Under the pieces are notes generated by a model that was given only the letters and a program-made list of their open reading frames with translations, was not told where the DNA came from and ran no database searches. Shown one piece after another: positions 55,712 through 64,000 of a stretch of 64,000 nucleotides of DNA (its first letter is position 1; each line of letters begins with the position of its first letter). The translations under genes were made by a program, and so were the position numbers. Source of the stretch: Phytophthora colocasiae (lineage: Eukaryota; Oomycota; Peronosporomycetes; Peronosporales; Peronosporaceae); the NCBI GenBank assembly GCA_018806915.1, contig JAGKQI010000004.1, forward strand, positions 62,001-126,000. The letters are read 5' to 3'.

Positions 55712-55721
55712 CCCCGTTACA

Positions 55722-55733
55722 CCCTCCCCCACC
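55722..55733 (-). other. Polypurine tract of right B copy
   Basis: The inverse of CCCTCCCCCACC, directly before the minus-strand LTR start TGTAACGGGG. It mirrors 45351-45361. Confidence 0.78.
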
Positions 55734-56016
55734 AAACCGTGGATACGGAGTATCTACAACTGCAGACATAACTGCCTTGTCAAGGCCTGTCACCGGCAAC
55801 TTTCCGATAAAAGAAATCTCTCAACGAGAGTGCGCGTGCGCGCTGGCTCAACGAGCACATTCTCCAATTCTCCCCAGCGAGCCAACCGCTCCTGAGGTGT
55901 CCCGTGTCCAGGCGTCTACGCCTCAGCGCCTCATCGCTCCCCGGACTGAGCCCTCGGCTCTTCTCACGCTCTCCGTCTCGGAGTATTTCGCGGCGTCTCG
56001 CCTTCGCTACGGAGCG

Positions 56017-57660
56017 ATGTTCAAGGCCAGCCCGTCTTCAAGTGGTAGCGGTGGCTCACCCTTCGAGTACACGACAGCGTCGCCGACGCGCGACCCACGT
56101 CGCTCTCCTACGGAGGAAGGCGAGGTCGAAGTGGACTACGAGGAATCCGAACAGGGCGATGCCCATGCGTCTCCTGCTCCTGCGAGCCCTCGGACGACTC
56201 GATCTGAGCTGCGCTCTCCACGTGATCCGCGTCGGTTCTCAATTCCTCGGCAGCTGCATCAGCCTAATCCGTTCCCTGAGAGACCCTCGAGCCTCGTGCT
56301 CAACGCGTTGCGCAACGCACCACCACTTCCTGCTCGCGATGAGCCAGAGTCGCTTAGGGGCGTCGAAGACGCGATCACCAACCCTCTGGATGAGGCGCAG
56401 GAGGCCTCTATGAGCGGTGCTCCAGAGTCACGTCGGCCGGTCCAACGGGACATCGTGGGGACTTCGTCGCGACGCGACTACGGCTTCGAGCCTCGTGACC
56501 CTGCCGAGCAGGTGAAGCAGTTGATGGCGCAGCCCAATCTGCATGGTTACGCCATAGGCGGTCCTTCCCGTACGGTGGCTGAGACTCAGCAGCGACAGGG
56601 GCTCCATGAGCGTTTCCTGACCCCGCAGGTGTGCACACTCGCCGAGTATCGGCAACGCTTAGATAAGCAACGACGACGGGAGTCTGTGCCTCAGATGAGG
56701 ACGTATCCACTCCTTCTCCAAACCGGAGAGACTACCCGGGACTACATGGTCCATGTGGCCACTTGGGCCGAGGCTTCACGGAAGCTGGCGTCGTTCGATC
56801 GGCTCATGGAGAGCTGCGCCGAGGTGGACGTCCGCCTCGCTCGAGGTCTACTCTTCCAGTACGCGAAGATACGCGTGCGGCCCGGCCGCTTTCCTCGTCA
56901 CACGACGGCAGTGGCTCCCGCCTCTCAGGCCACTATCCCTGCTTCGCAGGACGCTCCTTCAGTCTCCGAGGGAGACTCGCTGGCTGTGCCAGCCACGGAC
57001 CAGGGCCTGAGCTCGGCTGCTAGTCCGTCAGCTTCTCACACTAGTGGTGAGAAGCGGGTGTCGACCGAGTGGTCGACCTTGAGCCCTTCGGGCGCCTCCG
57101 ATCTTCGCGATCAAAAGCGTCCATGACGTCAGGGCAGTCCTGCCTCAGGGGCCCTTCAAACTCCCACGAGTTTTGGGAATGAGGATACCCACGCCACTTC
57201 ACCAGATACTGGTTTTGACTACGGTGGCGACGCCGCGCCATCAGGCGCTCCACGTGGTAATGGGGGGTCCCCTGCTCATCGAGCAACGGCGGAGGAGGCC
57301 GATTCGCTGCGGGACGCAGTACTCGACGAATGTGATGAGCGCTATTTGTCGCAGCGCGCCTGGTATCAACTCGATCACTCGATCGGTACTCTCCAGAGTC
57401 AGACTCAGTCTCTTCAGGGGAACCTGGAGAGCGTTTGGCATTCGCATGCCCGTCTCGCTCATGACACAGAGGAGATTGAAAGCCGGATGGCTTGGCTCGA
57501 AGGTCCTCAGTCCCTGACTGCTCGCCTGCACCAGCAGGAGCTTCAGCTCGCTGAGCTGCGGGGTCAGGTGACGTTGCTGCTGCAGATGACGCAGCCTGGG
57601 CACGTGTCGTCGGCGCCAGCGCCTCCGCGCTCACCCCCGCGGGGTCCCGATATGGCTTAA
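56017..57660 (+). pseudogene. Antisense ORF of element B, overlapping the 3' end of pol
   Basis: 547 codons in one frame from the ATG at 56017 (296 bp from the LTR) to the stop at 57658-57660, interrupted only by TGA at 57124-57126. Upstream of the ATG the frame stays open to 55777. N-terminal half: Arg/Pro/Glu-rich (TRDPRRSPTEEGEVEVDYEE). Middle: PAEQVKQLMAQPNLHGYAIG, RTYPLLLQTGETTRDYMVHV, RLMESCAEVDVRLARGLLFQ. After the TGA: an acidic stretch and a coiled coil, LDHSIGTLQSQTQSLQGNLE and LTARLHQQELQLAELRGQVT. It lies opposite to pol of the same element and overlaps it by 620 bp. Codons 1-195 are kept in the left B copy. Function unknown; gag-like in composition, but not in gag position. Confidence 0.72.
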
Positions 57661-58745
57661 GCAAGCCGACGTAGAACACGGGGTGTGTTCGCATCCGCTT
57701 TGGCAAGTCAAGCGTGTATGCCAGGCCCTTCTTGGCCACGACCGTAAATGGTCCAATGAAACGCGGACGCAATTTCGTCTTAAAGACGCTCGACACTGCA
57801 TGTGTAGGTAGGTTCTTAGCGTTTAATAAAACCTGGTCACCGACCTTAAATTCCCATACATTGCTTCTACCTTTTGCATCAGCTTGTTCCTTCTGAACGT
57901 CTTGGCTTTTAGCCATCGCGTCACGCACACGGCGCAATACGCTCAATCTCACCGAGAGGAAGTCATCGACTTGTTTACGCACAGCAGAAGGGCTGATATC
58001 AGCAAGCTCGGAGTCGAGCGACGGCACAACAGCCGCGAGATGAGCCATCTTGCTCAGACGGTCAACAAAGACCACCACGCCCGTGTTGCCTGCCGAGTCC
58101 TTCGGCAGGCCAAACACAAAGTCCATACTTATGGACTGCCAACACCCAGAGGGTACAGGTAAGCTCGCCAAAGGTGCAGCCGCATGCGGCGAGGGTTTAA
58201 CCCGCTGACACGTCTCGCACGTGCGCACATATGTGCTGACCCACTTGTACATCTTCGGCCACCAGTACATGGAGCTCACCGAGCCGTACGTCTTCTCGCG
58301 ACCGAGGTGGCCGCCTGTGGGTGTGTCATGGGCCTCGTAGAGGATACGGTACTTCAGATCCTCGTCGTGAGGGACCACCACCCGTGGTGGGTCATCCTGA
58401 CCCGTGCTGTAGTACAGCAGACCGCCTTCTAGGCTGTAGCGTTGGAGTCTCGCCTTTAGGCGTTGTGACAGAGTCATCTTCGAGTCTTTAAACTCATTGC
58501 TCCCGAGAGCTTGAAGCAGTGCGACACAGGAGTCATCCAGAGCGTACGCTGCTCGAACCATGTCCGTCACGGACGATGTCACCGAGGTGACATGAGATAA
58601 CTCATAGTCCGGGCGACGTGATAACGCGTCAGCGAGGACGTTCTGCCTGCCAGGCTTGTACTTCACCTCGAAGTTATACTCCGCAAAGAAGGAGAGCCAT
58701 CGGGCCATCCTCTGTGAGAGGTGAGGCGACTGCGTCGCGGTGCGT
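57041..58745 (-). pseudogene. RNase H end, integrase and chromodomain of element B, catalytic core deleted
   Basis: A single open frame, yet defective: [20 protein letters not shown] (RNase H end), the zinc finger (HDTPTGGHLGREKTYGSVSS to VRTCETCQRVKPS), the first catalytic Asp in SISMDFVFGLPKDSAGNTG, then after KMAHLAAVV it jumps in frame to ELADISPSAVRKQVDDFLSV. The second Asp and the Glu are gone. The C-terminal domain (VGDQVLLNAKNLPTH, RPRFIGPFTVVAKKGLAYTL), a long linker and the chromodomain (NQYLVKWRGYPHSQNSWEFE) follow. At 58745 the frame meets copia gag. The linker is the part overlapped by the antisense coiled coil. Confidence 0.9.
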
Positions 58746-59622
58746 AGCGACGCTCGCACCACTCAACGTTGCTGGCACCGCGACCACCTCGGCCGCGTCG
58801 TGCTCCTCGATTTTCTTCTTTCTGCTTGGTCCAGCACTTGTCGATAACGTGCCCCAATTTTCCGCAGTAGTCACACCGGCGAGTTTGACGCTCGGCGTTG
58901 AAGGCCTTCGCTGCTTCCTCGATTTTCACCGCCGCAGTCTTCTCGCCTTGTCGCTTGATATGCTCATTCGTGAGCACCTTCACTACATCTTGCGTCCGCA
59001 GCTCTGCATTGCTCATCTCCATGTTGAGTACGACGTTCTCGTAGCTCTTGGGCAGACTGCGCAGCAAGCAGATCGCCACATCCTCATCCTCCATCTTGGC
59101 GCCGATACTGCTAAGCTTCGCGCTGATGTTGAGGACTTCGTTGCAATGGTGAAGGATGTTTCCGCCTTCTGCCATCTCCATGCTGAAGAGCTGACGCTTG
59201 AGATATATGCGTCCAGCCTTCTGCGATCCACCGTAAAGGGTACGCAAGCGCGCCCACGCGACCCAGGCTTCCTCGTAGTCGTCGACAACATGATGGTAGT
59301 CCGCGTCCATGTGGAGGAGCATCAGACCGAAGGCGACGTTGCTCGACTTGACATACTCGTCCTTGGCCCTGGAGTCCGTGAACGTAGGCGTCGTCTCGCG
59401 GTTCACCACATTCCACACCGACTTGGTCAGGAACACGCCACGCATGTAACGGTTCCACGTGGCGTAGTTCTCGCCATTGAACTTGTCGATGGAGATCTTG
59501 GTATCTTGGACAGATGACATGGTACTTGGGCTCATAACCTGAAGAAGGTCGTGGTAGAGGTTGTCTTGCGAGGGGAGGACTGCCGAAGCTTGGGGCGAGG
59601 AGGCCGAGGCGAGGGAAGTCAC
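58746..59622 (-). pseudogene. gag: Ty1/copia gag
   Basis: UBN2-like copia gag: [80 protein letters not shown], and the zinc knuckle [14 protein letters not shown] followed by an RGRGG tail. The likely start is at 59622 or at the Met of MSSVQDTK (59519). The 3' end is replaced at 58745 by element B pol. The gag frame itself has no internal stop. Confidence 0.9.
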
Positions 59623-60441
59623 TTGAGGGGTAGAATGGAAATTCAGAAGTGATTGATTGATATGAGCTTACACTGTTTTCTCTACCTGGTCTGCATCCAA
59701 TCATTTGGTGCATCCAATCACCAACATTCTGTACTCGTCCAATCATCCTACTCGTCTAATCATCGGTGGCGTAAACATCTTACCGTAATCATTGCGGGAT
59801 CGTATTGGATCACCTGCAACAGACTGGACTTGGAAGAGCCTCGGGTGGCTGGACGCTTGGACGAGGAGGACGGATTAAAGAGAGAATGTGACGGGGACTG
59901 CCTGATCGCATGGAGTCGGGAGCTGGTAGAAGCGTTACCACTTCACTAAGGACGGAAGGAACCGTTCCGTCGGCAGTGACGATGGAGAGAGCGAGGTTGT
60001 CGAGGGCTTCAAGGCCCGTGGAAGCGTCGTTGATGGCTAGGAGAGAACGGAACTGCGTATAGAAGTCCACTTGGGCGGCAAAAGACTTGTCGGCGTCGCT
60101 GGACTTGGCCTTGGTGTCCAAGCGGAGACGGCCAGCGATGGCGTCCTTGTTCATTCTTGGGACTTCGGCATGGTGGCGGAGGCGACTTTGGAGACTGGAG
60201 GCGAATGCGGGACTGACGAGTGAGACGCCTGGTGCCTCTGTGATTGATGTCGCGAGACTGCGGTTGACACGCCAGTTGAGGACCAGGAAATTTAAGGAAA
60301 ATAACCGGATCTGACAGTTGAGTGATGTGGGACACGGTACACATCTAATTGAGATTGTTGACCACGGACTAGCAGGACGGAGAAGCTATATGGAACTACG
60401 AAGCACTTTGCAATTGGAGCTGGCACTCGGCTGAAGAAGTC
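59623..60441. other. Non-coding or fragmentary stretch upstream of copia gag
   Basis: 59690-59765 holds several TGATTGGA/TCCAATCA short repeats. A minus-strand frame at 59810-60154 (MNKDAIAGRLRLDTKAKSSD, FYTQFRSLLAINDASTGLEA) has coding-like GC-rich third positions but no recognised homologue; it may be a piece of a host gene or gag. A clear LTR border or primer site was not found. Confidence 0.4.
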
Positions 60442-61632
60442 ATGGAATGGTGCCTATGGATGGTACGCTCGTCTACTATGCTGATGTGGCACCTCGTTTG
60501 CTATCACTGGTTGGGACTGCTGTGGGCGCTCGGGGGTGTGCTCCTCTGGTTGATCACCAAGCCCCTTTGGAACATAGTGGCGCGGTTGGGATGGACGGCT
60601 TTCTGTTTCTCGTACAAGTGGGCCGATATCGCCAAGGAAAGCATCAAGAGCTACCGTCGGGTTGTTAGTCGGAGCGTGCTTCTTCACAACACTCCGTCCG
60701 AGCGTCGGTGGAAAATGTACGAAGCGTTATGGCTGGCACCGTTGACTATACTGGAAGTTAGAGAAGAACATCTACACGGCCTAGAACGCCTGCTGTACAA
60801 GTGGTTGGAGGCTTTCCACGTCCTGTGGTGCGTGTTCGTACCGGACGTCTTGGAATTAGGCTGCTGTTCCTCAGTGAAATACTGGAACGGTTCGCAAGTG
60901 GAGTGCCGGAGAACGGTTGACAGAGCGTGCTGTGCCGGCCGTGGTTTCTGGGCGTTTACGTCGCTAACGCTATACGCGGTATTCTACACGGTTGTGTACG
61001 TGTATGAACTGTTGGAGTGGGCCTGCTACGGAGTGTCGGGGGTCGGAGTGCTACTAACCGTCCTGAACTACGCGTTGGCGGACGGCAGCTTGGCGTCCGA
61101 GGACGGGTTCGTGTTCGACTATGGTACGGTAAGAGTGAGCGGTGCTGTCGTTGTCGTGGGTTTCGCGAGCAGGGCTCTCCGTTGTTATGAAGCGTCGTCC
61201 GGGGGTCTGACGCCTTTCGAAATGGCTGGTAACCGATACGCCCAGTGGGTCAAAGATCTGAGAGATCAAGAGCAAACGGAGCGTCTGAGAGAAGCGTTCT
61301 GGCGTCAAGACGGTTGCGTAGGACCTAGACCTCGCGTGAATCTCGGTCGGCAGTGGGAAGCCGAGAGACAGGAGCTGAAGGAGCAAGTGCAAAGGGAGCT
61401 CGCTGCTGCTGCTCGCGAGAGAGCCGCTCGACGTGGGCGTCGAGTTTCAGTCGGGGAGGATGTCACGAGTGAGAACGGTGGCCACCGTCTCGGGCACGGT
61501 CCCGACCGTTCCCCCTCTGAAACCCGATCCACGACCCGTCGCATTGTGGAAGACCATATGTATGGCGAAGAGCTGTTTGAGCCGGCCCCGGTCGCAGCCA
61601 GCACGAGGGTGAATGCGCGCCGCTATTGCTAG
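60442..61632 (+). CDS. Multi-pass membrane protein of unknown function
   Basis: An intact 396-codon frame, the longest non-retroelement frame in the window. Residues 10-55 contain one or two hydrophobic helices (LVCYHWLGLLWALGGVLLWL), residues 170-215 two more (FTSLTLYAVFYTVVYVYELL, VSGVGVLLTVLNYALA) and 230-245 a fifth (SGAVVVVGFASRAL). A Cys-rich loop lies between them (GCCSSVKYWNGSQVECRR, RACCAGRGFW). The C-terminal 130 residues are soluble and charged (WEAERQELKEQVQRELAAAA). It stands between two copia pieces on the opposite strand. It could be a host gene, a captured gene or an env-like ORF of an element; I know no homologue. Confidence 0.55.
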   Translation: MEWCLWMVRSSTMLMWHLVCYHWLGLLWALGGVLLWLITKPLWNIVARLGWTAFCFSYKWADIAKESIKSYRRVVSRSVLLHNTPSERRWKMYEALWLAPLTILEVREEHLHGLERLLYKWLEAFHVLWCVFVPDVLELGCCSSVKYWNGSQVECRRTVDRACCAGRGFWAFTSLTLYAVFYTVVYVYELLEWACYGVSGVGVLLTVLNYALADGSLASEDGFVFDYGTVRVSGAVVVVGFASRALRCYEASSGGLTPFEMAGNRYAQWVKDLRDQEQTERLREAFWRQDGCVGPRPRVNLGRQWEAERQELKEQVQRELAAAARERAARRGRRVSVGEDVTSENGGHRLGHGPDRSPSETRSTTRRIVEDHMYGEELFEPAPVAASTRVNARRYC

Positions 61633-61884
61633 GGAAACGAGGTCTGTGCGGTCAAGAAAGAGCGTGGAGCATGCGCCAGGTTGCGTGTGAGCTGATGCCA
61701 AGGACGGAAGACACGGACTAGAGCTACGCTGGGCTTAACAGCGCCCCGAGTATGCGTGAGGAAGGGGTGAGAGGTACCGTCGAGGAGATACGGACCCGGG
61801 AAGGACAAGGAAGAGGACTATGGAGGACGTGAGACGTTGGAAAACAGTGAAGGAAGGGCGTGCTGGTGGGGGTCAGTCGTGAAT

Positions 61885-62196
61885 TTACCTTGGGCACCGC
61901 AGCACAAGCCCCAAGTCAAAGGATAATCGCTTTTATTTTTCTTTACTTTTGTGGTGCGCTTTTATAGCTCTACCGTTCCGTTCTACTTGTAAACCGCAGC
62001 GTCTACCGTCCCGCCCAAGACCGACTCGCGACAGCCCTTTGCCAATGCAGTAAGCCTTACAGCCGGCTCTCGTTTCACTCACAGCAAGTTTCGCTCACCC
62101 GCTGTCCACGCTGGCCAGTAGCAGAGGCCACAAATGAAAAATTCAGTCATCATGGTCGCTCTCCGATTCCAATGTCGGTCGAGCTCCACTTCAACG
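61885..62196 (-). repeat. Copia 3' LTR (borders approximate)
   Basis: On the minus strand it starts near TTGAAGTGGAGCTCGACCG just after the pol stop and includes a TATA-like CTATAAAAGCGC (about 61958-61969) and an A-rich stretch typical of R. The stretch 61633-61884 between it and the membrane-protein ORF shows nothing I recognise. Confidence 0.5.
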
Positions 62197-62204
62197 TCGC
62201 ACCG

Positions 62205-64000
62205 TCAGTTGGCTGCGGTTTTGCGAACTTCAACAGCCTCCCTCAAAGTCGCAGCCACTTGAGAGACGTGTAGCTGTTCACGAAGACATGTGAAGGTCAC
62301 GCGTTGGAGAGGCTTCGTCAGAATATCTGCGAGCTGTTGCTGAGTCGGGCAGTAGTTGACCTTGACATCACCACGCTTGATTACGTCTCTGATGAAATGG
62401 TAACGCACATTTATGTGCTTGCTGCGCGAGCTTGTTATCTCGTTCTCCATCGACTTGATAGCCGACTGATTGTCCACTTGCAGCGTGATGGTGCGGTCCT
62501 TCGTCCACAGGCCGATTTCCACTAGAAGCTGCTTGATCCACACAGCGTCCTTGACCGCCATAGCTGCAGCGATGTACTCAGCTTCCATGGTTGATAACGC
62601 GACAGACGTTTGCTTCTTTGAAGCCCAAGCAATCACGATACCGTTGATCATGAGCACGCAGCCTGAGACCGACTTAGCATCAGTCGCATCTCCAGCCCAG
62701 TCCGCGTCGGATTAGATCGTTGCAGACCACTTGCAACCTGTCCCTTGTTTGGCCTTGAAGAAGAGGCCAAACGAAGATGTCCCACGAAGGTAACGCAGTA
62801 TGCGCTTCACGCCACGCCAGTGACTCTCACAGGGGAAAGCGACAAATCTCGCCAGGTAGTTCACAGCCGCAGTAATGTCGGGTCGTGTGCAGTTGGAAAT
62901 CCATAACAACGAACCGATGGCCCTTCTCATTAAGCTCGATTGACCACATCATCGTCAAATGCCCTCGAAGTCTCTATGGGAGTGTGAATTGGTTTAGACA
63001 TAGCCATCTCAAAGTTCACCAGTACCTCTGCGATTGTATCGCGTTGGTGTAGGAAGATGCCGCTGTCATCACGCTCGATGCAGATCCCAAGGCACTTGGT
63101 AGCGTCGCCCATGTCTTTGATGTCGAACTTCTGTCCAAGCTGATGCATAACCCAGTCACTGTCAGCATCATCCTCGCCCACGAGAACAACATCATCGATA
63201 TATAGTCCGAGCACGATCAACTTCCCGTTGCGGCGACAACTGTAGAGAAACGGGTCCAGTTTGCTGCGTGTGAAACCCAACTCCAGCAGGAACTTGTTAA
63301 TCTCCTTGTTCCACAACAGTCCACTTTGTTTCAGTCCATACAGACTTTTGACGAGAAGCCAAGCTATCTCACTCGAGTCTGGTGTGCCCTCAGGAGGGGT
63401 CATTAAGATAGGGCGATCCAAATTTGCTTTAACAGGCGTTAGGCACATCGCCCTGGCGGAGTATTCGTTGCCATTGTGCAGCCAATGTTGCGAGAAACCT
63501 CAGGCTGGTGAGCTTGAGTACCGGCGAGTACGTCTCCTCAAAATCAATACCAAATCGCTGAGAGAAGCCACGCGCCACCAGCCGAGCCTTGAACCGTTCC
63601 AGTTCACCGCGCGAGTTGAACTTAATCTTGAACACCCACTTCGATGAAATCATGTTCTCGCCTACAGGACGGCGAACCACTTCCCAAGTGCCGTTTGCCT
63701 GCAGGTCTTGACGCTCCTTCTCGATTGCGGCCTTCCATTCGGGCCACTCAGGCTGCTGCTTCGCCTCAGCGATGTTGCGAGGTGTGACCATTGCCGCCAT
63801 GGCAGATGATAGCAACAGTGTTGCCGGTTGTCCTTCGACTTCCTCTATCAGTTCCTTCGCCAGCGAGAACTCATCAGTCTTCATTATCTTGCGAGCACCA
63901 AAGACGCGACGAAGTGCAGCAGCACTGATGGGACTTCCAGCGTATTCATCTTCTCCGCTGTCTTGACCCGTCGGCATCCTTAAGTTGCGCTAGACGACGG
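62205..64000 (-). pseudogene. Ty1/copia reverse transcriptase and RNase H (runs off the right edge)
   Basis: From the right: KQQPEWPEWKAAIEKERQDL, SSKWVFKIKFNSRGELERFK, ARLVARGFSQRFGIDFEETY, SLYGLKQSGLLWNKEINKFL, the catalytic LGLYIDDVVLVGEDDADSDW, then [20 protein letters not shown] and RNase H (SDADWAGDATDAKSVSG, VALSTMEAEYIAAAMAVKDA, SKHINVRYHFIRDVIKRGDV). Lesions: a frameshift near 63440, a stop with frame change at 62930 and a nonsense codon TAA at 62712-62714 where the family has Tyr before SDADWAG. It is a different copia lineage from the one at 4590. Integrase and gag lie beyond the window. Confidence 0.92.

Larger units (their letters stand above)
54818..55721 (-). repeat. 3' LTR of element B, right copy, with a 0.5-kb insert
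   Basis: On the minus strand it starts TGTAACGGGGTTACACGG after a purine tract (inverse of 55722-55733) and runs to GCAGCCCCG. It matches the left copy (45362-45768) except that about 18 bp are replaced by 55162-55664. Orientation is opposite to the left copy. Confidence 0.78.

Noticed and set aside
55777..57126. Reading this frame as the gag of a plus-strand Gypsy element
   Set aside because: Polypurine tract and LTR start at 55721-55733 face the other way, pol of the same element is on the minus strand, and no primer site follows the LTR end.
58618..59517. 299-codon plus-strand frame opposite copia gag
   Set aside because: Copia gag on the minus strand is unmistakable (zinc knuckle [14 protein letters not shown]); the plus frame is its shadow.

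Overview
This window is a transposable-element graveyard from a eukaryote, most probably an oomycete (Phytophthora or a close relative). The grounds are a Ty3/Gypsy family with a second, plant-type RNase H and a chromodomain (the architecture described for the oomycete Chronos group), Ty1/copia pols of oomycete style, a Crypton-type tyrosine recombinase, and a captured fragment of an ELO fatty-acid elongase. Nearly all coding capacity belongs to mobile elements and almost every frame is broken. I see no rRNA, tRNA, CRISPR array or prokaryotic operon. The only substantial frame I cannot tie to an element is a multi-pass membrane protein at 60442-61632.

Layout, left to right. 1-4589: 5' end of a minus-strand Gypsy element (G1: gag, primer-binding site, about 1.7-kb LTR). 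4590-7231: Ty1/copia element, part 1. 7232-29032: a Chronos-type element (X, minus strand, 5'-truncated) inside the copia element, itself split by a full-length Chronos-type element (A, 10550-24335, LTRs of about 1.39 kb, TSD AGAT). Copia parts 2 and 3 lie at 27487-27706 (inverted) and 29033-29214; one inversion of about 1.5 kb explains their order. 29456-40074: minus-strand Gypsy element F (RT, protease, gag, LTR), split by a 7.7-kb element (30064-37769) that carries a Crypton tyrosine recombinase, an HTH protein and a C48/Ulp1-like protease, with a dead mariner inside it. 40075-44486: two plus-strand Gypsy pol fragments (H, E). 44487-55721: two oppositely oriented 3' ends of a third Gypsy family (B) flanking about 9 kb of rearranged Chronos-type DNA (D, C). 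56017-58745: antisense ORF and pol of element B. 58746-64000: copia gag fragment, the membrane-protein ORF, and a minus-strand copia LTR plus pol that runs off the window.

The main biological signal is a long ORF on the antisense strand between pol and the 3' LTR in two unrelated Gypsy families. In the Chronos-type elements three diverged copies (A, X, C) keep a coiled coil, an acidic/proline-rich middle and, in A and X, a conserved C-terminal domain. In element B the antisense frame also runs about 620 bp into the 3' end of pol, lying over the linker between integrase and chromodomain. In A, C and both B copies the antisense start codon lies 100-300 bp from the 3' LTR, which suggests transcription from an antisense promoter in that LTR. 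Chronos-type DNA is also strikingly rich in GATC in LTRs, sense genes and antisense gene alike.
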